A stretch of 64,000 nt of DNA, from the NCBI GenBank assembly GCA_017634675.1, contig JAGBMX010000134.1, forward strand, positions 1 through 64,000, in the 5' to 3' direction. Below are positions 1 through 6,822 of this stretch, one piece after another. The notes below the pieces were generated by a model. The model saw only the letters and a list, made by a program, of their open reading frames with translations. It was not told where the DNA came from and did no database searches. Origin of the DNA: Selenomonadaceae bacterium. GTDB taxonomy: Bacteria > Bacillota > Negativicutes > Selenomonadales > Selenomonadaceae. The position numbers and the translations under genes were made by a program. Within the stretch, counting starts at the first letter, position 1; each line of letters opens with the position of its first letter.

Positions 1-47
1 TAGTTTTTTCTTCTGGCGAAGAAAAAACTTGAATTAAGGCATTTTAA
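1..47. repeat. 47-bp hairpin repeat, copy 1
   Basis: Positions 1-47 are identical to 1249-1295, so two direct copies flank lpxC. Each contains a perfect 12-bp stem (2-13 with 18-29) closed by a TGGC loop, followed by a shared AT-rich tail. The left boundary is not visible because the window starts here. Copy 1 is fused at 45-48 to the right half of a MITE-like element, whereas copy 2 is not. Function is unknown. Confidence 0.85.
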
Positions 48-175
48 TAGAAAAGTCACCTTCACGTTGCCTCCCCTGAAAGGGGAGGGGGACCGCGAAG
101 CGGTGGAGAGGTCGACCATGAACGGCACTAATTCACCTTTCGCGCCACTATGTTGTATTACCCGTGAATAGTAAC
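45..175. mobile_element. Right half of a MITE-like hairpin element
   Basis: These 131 bases match 36577-36707, the right half of a complete inverted-repeat element, with two substitutions. The segment ends in the same terminal inverted repeat (cccgtgaatagtaac). The left arm, if present, lies outside the window. The centre differs from the complete copy: it carries the 47-bp hairpin repeat instead of the short spacer. No coding capacity is visible. Confidence 0.8.
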
Positions 176-214
176 TTCAGTGTTGACACTTGAAAAACTT
201 TAAAATTTTTTCTC

Positions 215-243
215 TTGCAGGAAATTTGAATTTAATATAGAAT
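215..243 (+). promoter_or_regulatory. Putative sigma-A promoter for the lpxC operon
   Basis: TTGCAG at 215-220 and TAGAAT at 238-243 are separated by 17 bp and lie about 65 bp before the lpxC start. A second -35-like TTGACA at 183-188 has no well-spaced -10. Apart from the two repeats, the 1-309 stretch shows only this promoter and the lpxC ribosome site. This is a consensus-match inference without transcript data. Confidence 0.55.
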
Positions 244-309
244 ATGAAAGGTTGAAAATGAAAATTTAAAGAAAAAGTCTTAAACGAAAGCAGGGGAGGA
301 AAGGCTTAT

Positions 310-1128
310 ATGCAAGAAACTTTGATGCGGGAAGTTGCTTATGAGGGCGTGGGACTTCACAGCGGAAAAAAGGTTTCCCTTACGCTTAAACCTGCCTCTG
401 AAAATACGGGAATTATTTTTGTAAGAAGCGATATTGAAGGATTTCCTAAAATTCGCGCCTTGGCAAAAAATGTTACGGCAACAGCAAGAGCCACTACGCT
501 TGAAGAGGATGGAGTTAAGGTTTTTACCGTAGAGCATCTTATGAGCGCCCTTCACGGCTACAAAATAGATAATTGCGAAGTTGTGATGGATGCAGAAGAA
601 CCTCCGGTTGCCGACGGAAGCGCTAGGGTTTTCTTTGAGTTATTGAAGGAAGCCGGAAAAACGAAACAAACTGCGCCGCGTAGGGAAAAGGTAATTGATA
701 AAATTTATAGGATAGACGATGGTGAAAAATTTGTAATCGCTCTGCCTTACGACGGTTTTAGAGTATCATTTACATCAGTTAATCCGCATCCTCTGGTGGG
801 TGTGCAATATAAAGATTTTGAGGTAACTCCTGAGACTTATGAAAAAGAGATAGCGGGCGCTAGAACCATAGCCTACGAAAAAGAAGTTGAAACGCTTCAT
901 AAAATGGGTTTGGGATTAGGCGGTACTCTTGAAAATGTTATCGTATATAACGATGAAGGATGGATGAATGAGTTGCGCTACCCCGACGAACTCGTGCGGC
1001 ATAAGATATTGGACGCTATAGGAGATCTTCGATTGGCTGGAACTATAAAGGGGCATATCATAGCCGCCGCTTCGGGGCATTCGTTAAATACCAAACTTGC
1101 AAAGTTGATAGAAGAAAACATCGGATAA
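310..1128 (+). CDS. lpxC: UDP-3-O-acyl-N-acetylglucosamine deacetylase LpxC
   Basis: This cytoplasmic zinc enzyme removes the acetyl group from UDP-3-O-acyl-GlcNAc, the committed step of lipid A synthesis. At 272 aa it is a little shorter than the Escherichia coli enzyme (about 305 aa). The zinc ligands are visible as H76 (in VEHLMSAL), H231 and D235 (in HKILDAIGD), and H257 lies in the SGHSLN motif. E75 fits the general base. The ATG at 310 follows a strong GGAGG at 295-299. It is the first gene of a lipid A block; its usual partner lpxD is not in the window and may lie upstream. The family assignment is secure. Confidence 0.97.
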   Translation: MQETLMREVAYEGVGLHSGKKVSLTLKPASENTGIIFVRSDIEGFPKIRALAKNVTATARATTLEEDGVKVFTVEHLMSALHGYKIDNCEVVMDAEEPPVADGSARVFFELLKEAGKTKQTAPRREKVIDKIYRIDDGEKFVIALPYDGFRVSFTSVNPHPLVGVQYKDFEVTPETYEKEIAGARTIAYEKEVETLHKMGLGLGGTLENVIVYNDEGWMNELRYPDELVRHKILDAIGDLRLAGTIKGHIIAAASGHSLNTKLAKLIEENIG

Positions 1129-1150
1129 AAATTATGTATATAACAAGACT

Positions 1151-1248
1151 AGATGTCCCCCACCTCTTAGGTGGGGGTCTATATCGGAAGAAAGGCGGGA
1201 GTTTAAATCTTCCGCCTCTCGGACGTCTTGTTGAAATGCTGACGTATG
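1151..1248. repeat. Dispersed stem-loop repeat, copy A (possible IS200/IS605 end relic)
   Basis: Roughly 100 bp align with 47926-48020. The best conserved part is a 22-base core at 1194-1215 (ggcgggagtttaaatcttcc, then gc) that folds into an 8-bp stem. An additional perfect CCCCCACC/GGTGGGGG stem (1157-1164, 1170-1177) is present in this copy but decayed in the other. Such hairpins resemble the 3' ends of IS200/IS605 elements. That is recollection, not a search result. No transposase is present. Confidence 0.5.
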
Positions 1249-1295
1249 TAGTTTTTTCTTCTGGCGAAGAAAAAACTTGAATTAAGGCATTTTAA
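1249..1295. repeat. 47-bp hairpin repeat, copy 2
   Basis: This is an exact direct copy of positions 1-47, including the perfect 12-bp stem (1250-1261 with 1266-1277) and TGGC loop. It ends about 38 bp before the fabZ start and lacks the adjoining MITE arm found beside copy 1. Confidence 0.85.
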
Positions 1296-1332
1296 ATTTT
1301 ATGAATTTTGATATATGTTAGGGGAGAAGAAT

Positions 1333-1773
1333 ATGGAACTTGATATTAACGAAATTCAACAAATACTTCCGCATCGTCCGCCTATGCTTTTGGTGGACAG
1401 GATTATCGAAATCGAACCGTTTAAATCTGCGGTAGGAATTAAAAACGTCACAATGATGGAGCCGCATTTTATAGGGCATTTTCCGGGGAAACCCATAATG
1501 CCGGGTGTGCTTTTGCTCGAAGCTATGGCGCAGGTAGGCGGCGTGGCTATGCTTTACCCGGAGGAAAACAGAGGGAAACTCGCGCTGTTTGGCGGCATGG
1601 AGAACGTAAAGTTTAAGCGTCCCGTGGTGCCGGGGGATCAGGTTGTGACGAAAGCTGAGATAGTAAAAACCAGAGGACCTTTTGGAACTCTTCACGCAGA
1701 CGCTTATGTTGACGATGTGCTCGTAGCTTCCGCAGATTTTAAATTTGCGTTGAAAGCAAACGAAGAATTATGA
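1333..1773 (+). CDS. fabZ: 3-hydroxyacyl-ACP dehydratase FabZ
   Basis: This hot-dog-fold dehydratase (146 aa) converts 3-hydroxyacyl-ACP to trans-2-enoyl-ACP in fatty-acid elongation and balances flux with LpxC and LpxA, which use the same hydroxyacyl pool. The family motif is present as PHFIGHFPGKPIMPGVL, with catalytic H49 and E63 (in LLEAMAQ). An in-frame ATG exists at 1315, but the ATG at 1333 is chosen because ggggag at 1321-1326 is well spaced before it and the protein then begins MELDINEIQQ, as family members do. It lies between lpxC and lpxA, a common arrangement in LPS producers. Confidence 0.96.
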   Translation: MELDINEIQQILPHRPPMLLVDRIIEIEPFKSAVGIKNVTMMEPHFIGHFPGKPIMPGVLLLEAMAQVGGVAMLYPEENRGKLALFGGMENVKFKRPVVPGDQVVTKAEIVKTRGPFGTLHADAYVDDVLVASADFKFALKANEEL

Positions 1774-1779
1774 TAATGA

Positions 1780-1810
1780 CTCCTTTTGTATAGGAAAACG
1801 GAGATTTTTT
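1780..1810 (+). terminator. Possible rho-independent terminator after fabZ
   Basis: A stem of CTCC-TTTT (1780-1787) with AAAA-c-GGAG (1795-1803) is followed by six T at 1805-1810. The stem has a bulged C and a modest length, so it may only attenuate. It suggests lpxA and later genes could also have their own promoter in the 170-bp gap. Confidence 0.4.
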
Positions 1811-1943
1811 CCATATAAACGCAAATAATCGGAATTTTTAATGGAATTTGAGACGCTAAAAAAAACAAAAGTGGTGGACTGTAGTGTTAGAAGATTTATG
1901 CGTTGAAACGGAAAAATACAATAAATTGAAAGGAGTCGGCGAA

Positions 1944-2759
1944 ATGCTTAGCGTAGTAAGAGAAGACGAAGCGTCGATTCATGAGACGGCGGTTGTGGAA
2001 CCGGGCGCAATTATAGGCGCGGGAGCAGTTATAGGACCGTACTCTGTAATCGGCGAACACGTTGAAATAGGCGAAGGTACTTGGATTGGACCTCATGTTG
2101 TAATTTCGGGTTGGACAAGTATCGGTAAGGATTGCAAAATTTATCAGGGCGCATCCGTTGGAGAAGTACCGCAGGATTTAAAATTTAAAGGCGAAAAAAG
2201 CTATTGCATAATAGGCGATCGTACTGTTATCAGGGAAGGCGCAACCGTTCACCGCGCAACGGGCGAGGGCGAGGAAACCAAAATCGGCTCCGATTGTCTT
2301 TTGATGGCTCTGACTCATGTGGCGCATAACTGCATAGTAGGCAATCATGTTATTATGTCGAATTTAGGTAGTCTTGCAGGACACGCCATTGTAGAAGACA
2401 GAGCTGTTATAGGCGGTATGGCGGGGGTGCATCAATTTGTAAAAATCGGCAGAAACGCCATGGTTGGCGGAATGGCGAAATTGGTGCAGGATGTTGTGCC
2501 TTATACGATAGTGGACGGACATCCCGCTAAAGTTGTAGGTTTAAACAGCGTGGGAATATCTAGGGCAGGAATTCCGCTAGAAACACGCCGTTCCATAAAA
2601 AAGGCCTATAAGATACTTTACCGTTCGGGTTTGTCTTTGCCTGAGGCCATTGCTGTGATAGAGCAGGAAGTTGATTCGTCTGAAGAAGTGGAGCATTTTC
2701 TTCGCTTTTTGAGAAATGCCGATAGAGGAATATGTCGCGAAAGAAGAAACAGCGATTAA
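1944..2759 (+). CDS. lpxA: UDP-N-acetylglucosamine O-acyltransferase LpxA
   Basis: This trimeric left-handed beta-helix acyltransferase (271 aa) moves a 3-hydroxyacyl chain from ACP to UDP-GlcNAc, the first lipid A step. Hexapeptide repeats of the IGxxAVIGPYSVIG kind fill residues 12-190. The catalytic histidine motif THVAHNC (H125, H128) and the HQF and DGHPAKVVGLN segments are all present. A GTG at 1884 would add 20 residues, but the ATG at 1944 has aaggag nine bases upstream and starts right before the helix, so it is preferred. It is followed by lpxI after 12 bp. Confidence 0.96.
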   Translation: MLSVVREDEASIHETAVVEPGAIIGAGAVIGPYSVIGEHVEIGEGTWIGPHVVISGWTSIGKDCKIYQGASVGEVPQDLKFKGEKSYCIIGDRTVIREGATVHRATGEGEETKIGSDCLLMALTHVAHNCIVGNHVIMSNLGSLAGHAIVEDRAVIGGMAGVHQFVKIGRNAMVGGMAKLVQDVVPYTIVDGHPAKVVGLNSVGISRAGIPLETRRSIKKAYKILYRSGLSLPEAIAVIEQEVDSSEEVEHFLRFLRNADRGICRERRNSD

Positions 2760-2771
2760 GGAGTGAAATTG

Positions 2772-3575
2772 ATGCAGCGAATTGGGCTTTTGGCGGGCGC
2801 GGGACATCTTCCGGCAGAGTGCGCAAAGGCGGCTGTGGCGCTAGGTTTTGAAGTTTATGCCGTGGGTTTGTTAGACGAAACGGAAGATGAGCTTAAAGAT
2901 GTCGCTACAAATTACGAGAAAATAAGTATCGGTCAGCTTGACGCTCTCCTTAGGCATTTGAAAAATAATGACATTAAACAGGTAACTATGATTGGAAAAG
3001 TTACCAAAGAACTGTTGTTTAACGGTAAAGTGCAACCCGACGCGTCCATGCTTAGACTTTTAATGTCCCTTCCAAACCAAAGCGACGATACGGTTATGCT
3101 CGCTTTTATAGACGAACTTAGAAAAGCAGGTATGGAGGCTTTTGATCAAACCAAACTCATAAAAGCGCTAATGCCGGAAAAAGGTGTGCTTACTAAGCGC
3201 GAGCCTACGGAAAGCGAACAGAAAGATATAGAATTCGGATTTAAAATGGCGAAGGAATTGGGTCGTCTTGATGTTGGGCAGACCGTTGTGGTGAAAAATC
3301 TTGCCGTTATGGCGCTTGAAGCGATAGAAGGTACGGATGCTTGCATTTTGAGAGGCGGGGAACTTGCCAAAGGCGACGCTGTTGTGGTGAAGGTTGCAAA
3401 GCCTGAGCAGGATAATAGATTTGATGTGCCGACAGTTGGACTTAAAACCATTGAATCAATGGTAAAAGTCGGAGCGAAAACACTCGCCATTGAAGCTAAG
3501 GAAACGCTTTTGGTGGAACGTGAAAAGGTTTTGGTGTTGGCGGAAGCCAACGGAATTTCAATTGTCGCGGTGTAG
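2772..3575 (+). CDS. lpxI: UDP-2,3-diacylglucosamine pyrophosphatase LpxI
   Basis: LpxI hydrolyses UDP-2,3-diacylglucosamine to lipid X and UMP. It replaces the unrelated LpxH in many bacteria, and no LpxH is seen here. The 267-aa product shows the LpxI/DUF1009 features: an N-terminal GLLAGAGHLP segment, a central CILRGGELAKGDAVVVKVAKP region and the RFDVPTVGLKTIE motif near the C-terminus that carries the metal-binding Asp in family members. The ATG at 2772 is chosen over GTG 2763, because aaggag at 2758-2763 overlaps the GTG. Its position between lpxA and lpxB fits the pathway order. Confidence 0.94.
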   Translation: MQRIGLLAGAGHLPAECAKAAVALGFEVYAVGLLDETEDELKDVATNYEKISIGQLDALLRHLKNNDIKQVTMIGKVTKELLFNGKVQPDASMLRLLMSLPNQSDDTVMLAFIDELRKAGMEAFDQTKLIKALMPEKGVLTKREPTESEQKDIEFGFKMAKELGRLDVGQTVVVKNLAVMALEAIEGTDACILRGGELAKGDAVVVKVAKPEQDNRFDVPTVGLKTIESMVKVGAKTLAIEAKETLLVEREKVLVLAEANGISIVAV

Positions 3576-3631
3576 TGTATAGACGCGGAGAGTGTCCGCG
3601 TCTTTTCTGCGTAGTTATAGGGGGCGTGTCT

Positions 3632-4759
3632 ATGAAGATTATGCTTTCTGCGGGCGAAGCCAGCGGAGACCTTCATGGAGCGGCGCTTGCAAAGGCTTTG
3701 AAAGAACTTAAAGGCGATATTGAAATCGTGGGTTTTGGCGGCGATATGATGGAAACCGCCGGGGTGCATTTATGGGCGAATTATAAGAGTTACAATGTGA
3801 TGGGGGTTTTGGAGGTTGTTTTGAACCTTCGCCGCATTTTAAACTTGTTGGATTTTTTAGCGAAAAAAATAGAGGAAGAACGCCCTGATTTGCTTGTTTT
3901 GATAGACTATCCGGATTTTAATTGGAGGCTTGCAAAAAAAGCGAAGGCTTTGGGTGTTAAAGTTTTTTCGTATATTCCCCCTTCCGCTTGGGCGTGGAGA
4001 AGGGGACGCGCTAAAGATTGCGCTCGTATAGCGGATGAATTTGTGGCGATATTTCCACATGAGCTAGAGCCTTATGAAGAAGTCGGCGCAAAGATTTCTT
4101 TTTTGGGGAATCCCCTTGTAGATACGGTCGTTCCCACAATGACCAAAGAGGCGGCAAGGGAGTATTTTGAGGTAGATAATGAACCGGTTGTTCTTCTTTT
4201 GCCGGGAAGTCGGTTGCAGGAAATCCGCAGGATTTTTCCCATAATGTTGAAAGCCGCTAAACTCTTGCTTGAATATCGACCTGATACTCGATTTTATTTG
4301 CCTGTTGCGGATAATATAGATGAAAAATTATTGCAAAATTATATCGGTGAAGCGAATATTTCGGTGACATTTGCGCGCCAGAAAAGATACGATTTAATGC
4401 AGATTGGGGATTTTGCGCTTGCAACCTCCGGCACGGTTGTGATGGAGGCGGCGTTGTTGGAACTTCCCTGTGTTGCGCTTTATAAAATGAGCGCGTTTAA
4501 CTATTTTATAGCTAAGCTTTTCGTTCATGTGGAGCATTTTACTTTGCCAAATCTCCTCTTGAAAAAGCGGGCTATACCCGAACTTTTGCAGGAAGAAGTG
4601 ACTTCGGAAAATATTTTTTCCGAAGCGAAAAAACTTTATGAGGGCGAAGCGGAAAGAGAAATCGTCATTAATGACTTAAAAGCGGCTAAAGCTGTTTTGG
4701 GAGAGAACGGCGCGACAAAAAGGATAGCAAAAAAAATTTTAGATGCGACAAAATCTTAG
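3632..4759 (+). CDS. lpxB: Lipid-A-disaccharide synthase LpxB
   Basis: This GT19 glycosyltransferase (375 aa) condenses lipid X with UDP-2,3-diacylglucosamine to form the beta-1',6 tetra-acyl disaccharide at the inner membrane. It opens with SAGEASGDLHGA, and has a membrane-associating VLEVVLNL segment near residue 60, PDLLVLIDYPDFNW, and the nucleotide-binding LLPGSRLQEIRR block. An open frame reaches back to 3575, but the ATG at 3632 has a taggggg ribosome site and gives the normal family N-terminus. It ends the lpxA-lpxI-lpxB run. A triplex-capable repeat follows. Confidence 0.96.
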   Translation: MKIMLSAGEASGDLHGAALAKALKELKGDIEIVGFGGDMMETAGVHLWANYKSYNVMGVLEVVLNLRRILNLLDFLAKKIEEERPDLLVLIDYPDFNWRLAKKAKALGVKVFSYIPPSAWAWRRGRAKDCARIADEFVAIFPHELEPYEEVGAKISFLGNPLVDTVVPTMTKEAAREYFEVDNEPVVLLLPGSRLQEIRRIFPIMLKAAKLLLEYRPDTRFYLPVADNIDEKLLQNYIGEANISVTFARQKRYDLMQIGDFALATSGTVVMEAALLELPCVALYKMSAFNYFIAKLFVHVEHFTLPNLLLKKRAIPELLQEEVTSENIFSEAKKLYEGEAEREIVINDLKAAKAVLGENGATKRIAKKILDATKS

Positions 4760-4808
4760 AAGATAGAACTATAAAAATAATCAAAACTAAAAAAGAACGA
4801 TATTAAAG

Positions 4809-4890
4809 TTTTTTCTCTCTCTTTCTTTTCTTTGCTTCTTTCTTTTCTTTCTCTTTCTTTTTTACAAAAAAGAGAGAGAAAGAAAAGAAA
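4809..4890 (+). repeat. Mirror-plus-inverted polypyrimidine/polypurine element 1 (upstream of msbA)
   Basis: There are three 25-nt arms: Y1 4809-4833, Y2 4839-4863 and R 4866-4890. Y1 has run pattern T6 C T C T C T C T3 C T4 C T3. R is its base-by-base complement in the same 5'-3' order (25 of 25). Y2 is the mirror of Y1 with one change and pairs antiparallel with R. The Y1-Y2 linker is GCTTC and R is followed by GAAG, which extends the stem. It is preceded by the sequence attaaag shared with elements 3 and 4. Confidence 0.85.
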
Positions 4891-4931
4891 GAAGAAGTAT
4901 GTTGTTTACACTAATGTAAGGAGGGGCGGAT

Positions 4932-6659
4932 ATGCGTAATTACAAACGGTTGCTTATGTATATTCGCCCTTATTTGAAGCGGTTGTTTATAGCTATTATA
5001 TTTATAGTGCTTGCGGCATCCGCTAATTTATACCTACCTTGGATTATTAAAGACATGGTGGACGATGTACTTGCCGCAAAGAATATGATGATGCTTAATT
5101 TTATAGCGGTAAGCATTGTCGTGGTGTTTGCCTTTCGAGGAATTTTTTATTATGGACAATCGTATCTTGTTTCATATATAGGTCAAAGAGTCGTAATAGA
5201 CATTCGCGAGGTGCTTTTCAGGAAATTTCAGCGAATGCCGATTTCCTATTTTGACAAGCATCAAACCGGCGAGACCATGAGCTATCTGACAAACGACGTG
5301 AACGCCATGCAGAACGCTTTGGTGGATAATCTTATAGAAGCCGTGACGGAGAGCGCAATTTTAATCGGTTCCCTTATTATGATGGTATATCTTGATTGGA
5401 AACTGAGCCTCCTAACTCTTACGGTTATTCCCCTTGTGGGGCAAGCTATGAAGATTTTCGGCAGGAAGATAAAGATTACTGCGAAAGTTATTCAGGAGCG
5501 GCTTGCCGATATTACGTCGCTTTTGCAGGAGAGCATATCTTCCATCAGAGTCGTAAAATCTTTCGTTCGTGAAGAATATGAAATAAAGAGGTTTTGTAAA
5601 GAGAACGATTTAAATTTCCAAGCGGCGATGAAAAACATTCAGCTTACCAGTATGCTTACGCCGACGGTGGAGCTGCTCGCCGCAATAGCGGTTACGTTTA
5701 TCGTTTGGTTCGGCGGTTATGAAGTGGTAAACGGCGAGATTACCGCCGGCGCGCTTATAGCGTTTTTAACTTATGCGGTAAATCTTGCAAACCCTGTAAA
5801 GCGTTTGTCTAGGGTATATGGAAATATACAAAAGGCAATGGCTGCGGTTGACCGCGTGTTTGACGTTATAGATTTAGATGAAACCGTAAGCAATAAAGAA
5901 GGCGCTGTTGATTTACCGGAAGTTAAAGGTCATGTCAGCGTCAGAGATGTTGTCTTTTCATACGATACAGAAAAACATCCTGCTTTAAACCATCTTTCGC
6001 TTGAGGCAAAACCTGGCGAGATGATAGCCTTTGTGGGACCGAGCGGCGCGGGAAAATCTACGGTTGCGAATTTGATCCCTAGGTTTTACGACGTGACTTC
6101 GGGCGCGATTTTAATAGACGGGCATGATATAAGAGATGTTACCGTTGAATCTTTAAGAGCGCAAATAGGCATTGTGCCGCAGGAAACCATGCTTTTTAGT
6201 TCAAATGTTCGCGAGAATATTCGTTACGGCAGGCTAGACGCTACGGATGAAGAAGTGATTGAAGCTGCGAAAGCTGCCAACGCAGACGTATTTATAAAAG
6301 AACTTCCCGAAGGTTACGATACCGAGATTGGAGAGCGAGGGCTAAACTTGTCCGGCGGTCAGCGTCAAAGAATCGCCATAGCCAGAGCGATTTTAAAAAA
6401 TCCCGCTATTTTGATATTGGACGAAGCGACAAGCGCTCTTGATACGGAGAGTGAAAAAATTGTGCAGGCGGCTCTTGATAAACTAATGGTAGGACGCACC
6501 TCTTTTGTTATCGCTCATAGGCTTTCAACGATTTTTCATGCGGATCACATATATGTAATAGACGCGGGAGAAATCAGAGAACATGGCACGCATGAAGAAC
6601 TTTTGAAATTAAAAGGGTTGTATTACAGCCTCTATCAAATACAATTTGGTAACGTTTGA
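4932..6659 (+). CDS. msbA: MsbA-type lipid flippase, ABC exporter
   Basis: This half-size ABC exporter (575 aa) has six N-terminal membrane helices (about residues 15-300) and an ATPase domain. Walker A GPSGAGKST is at 369-377, the Q-loop at VPQET, signature LSGGQ at 473-477, Walker B ILILDE at 493-498, and the switch histidine H529 in IAHRLSTI. The family includes lipid A flippases and multidrug exporters; its place between lpxB and waaA-lpxK favours flipping the lipid A core across the inner membrane. The ATG at 4932 has aaggagg upstream. A triplex-capable element ends 41 nt before the start. Confidence 0.88.
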   Translation: MRNYKRLLMYIRPYLKRLFIAIIFIVLAASANLYLPWIIKDMVDDVLAAKNMMMLNFIAVSIVVVFAFRGIFYYGQSYLVSYIGQRVVIDIREVLFRKFQRMPISYFDKHQTGETMSYLTNDVNAMQNALVDNLIEAVTESAILIGSLIMMVYLDWKLSLLTLTVIPLVGQAMKIFGRKIKITAKVIQERLADITSLLQESISSIRVVKSFVREEYEIKRFCKENDLNFQAAMKNIQLTSMLTPTVELLAAIAVTFIVWFGGYEVVNGEITAGALIAFLTYAVNLANPVKRLSRVYGNIQKAMAAVDRVFDVIDLDETVSNKEGAVDLPEVKGHVSVRDVVFSYDTEKHPALNHLSLEAKPGEMIAFVGPSGAGKSTVANLIPRFYDVTSGAILIDGHDIRDVTVESLRAQIGIVPQETMLFSSNVRENIRYGRLDATDEEVIEAAKAANADVFIKELPEGYDTEIGERGLNLSGGQRQRIAIARAILKNPAILILDEATSALDTESEKIVQAALDKLMVGRTSFVIAHRLSTIFHADHIYVIDAGEIREHGTHEELLKLKGLYYSLYQIQFGNV

Positions 6660-6703
6660 TTTTTTTTTAATTGTCGGTTATACTAGATTAGAATTTAATA
6701 AAA

Positions 6704-6779
6704 TTTTTTCTTTCTCTTTTTTCTTTGTTACTTTCTTTTTTCTCTTTCTTTTTTATAAAAAAGAAAGAGAAAAAAGAAA
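6704..6779 (+). repeat. Mirror-plus-inverted polypyrimidine/polypurine element 2 (upstream of waaA-lpxK)
   Basis: There are three perfect 23-nt arms: Y1 6704-6726, Y2 6732-6754 and R 6757-6779. Run patterns are T6 C T3 C T C T6 C T3 for Y1, its exact mirror for Y2, and the complement of Y1 in the same order for R. With the TTA/TAA flanks, 6728-6783 is a perfect 56-bp palindrome. The middle T6 run is six long in all three arms, while element 4 has four in all three. The linker is GTTAC. Confidence 0.9.
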
Positions 6780-6822
6780 GTAAATGCGAAACTAACGGCG
6801 TAAGAAGAAAGGGGAGAGACGG

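Noticed and set aside
45-175. Full MITE copy at the left edge
   Set aside because: Only the right half is visible. The left arm and any target duplication lie outside the window, so completeness cannot be claimed.
4835-4894. Hairpin after lpxB as a rho-independent terminator
   Set aside because: The 3' arm is a purine run with no T tract after it on the plus strand, so termination in the sense direction is unlikely. The same holds for the elements before waaA-lpxK, lptB and the chemoreceptor gene.
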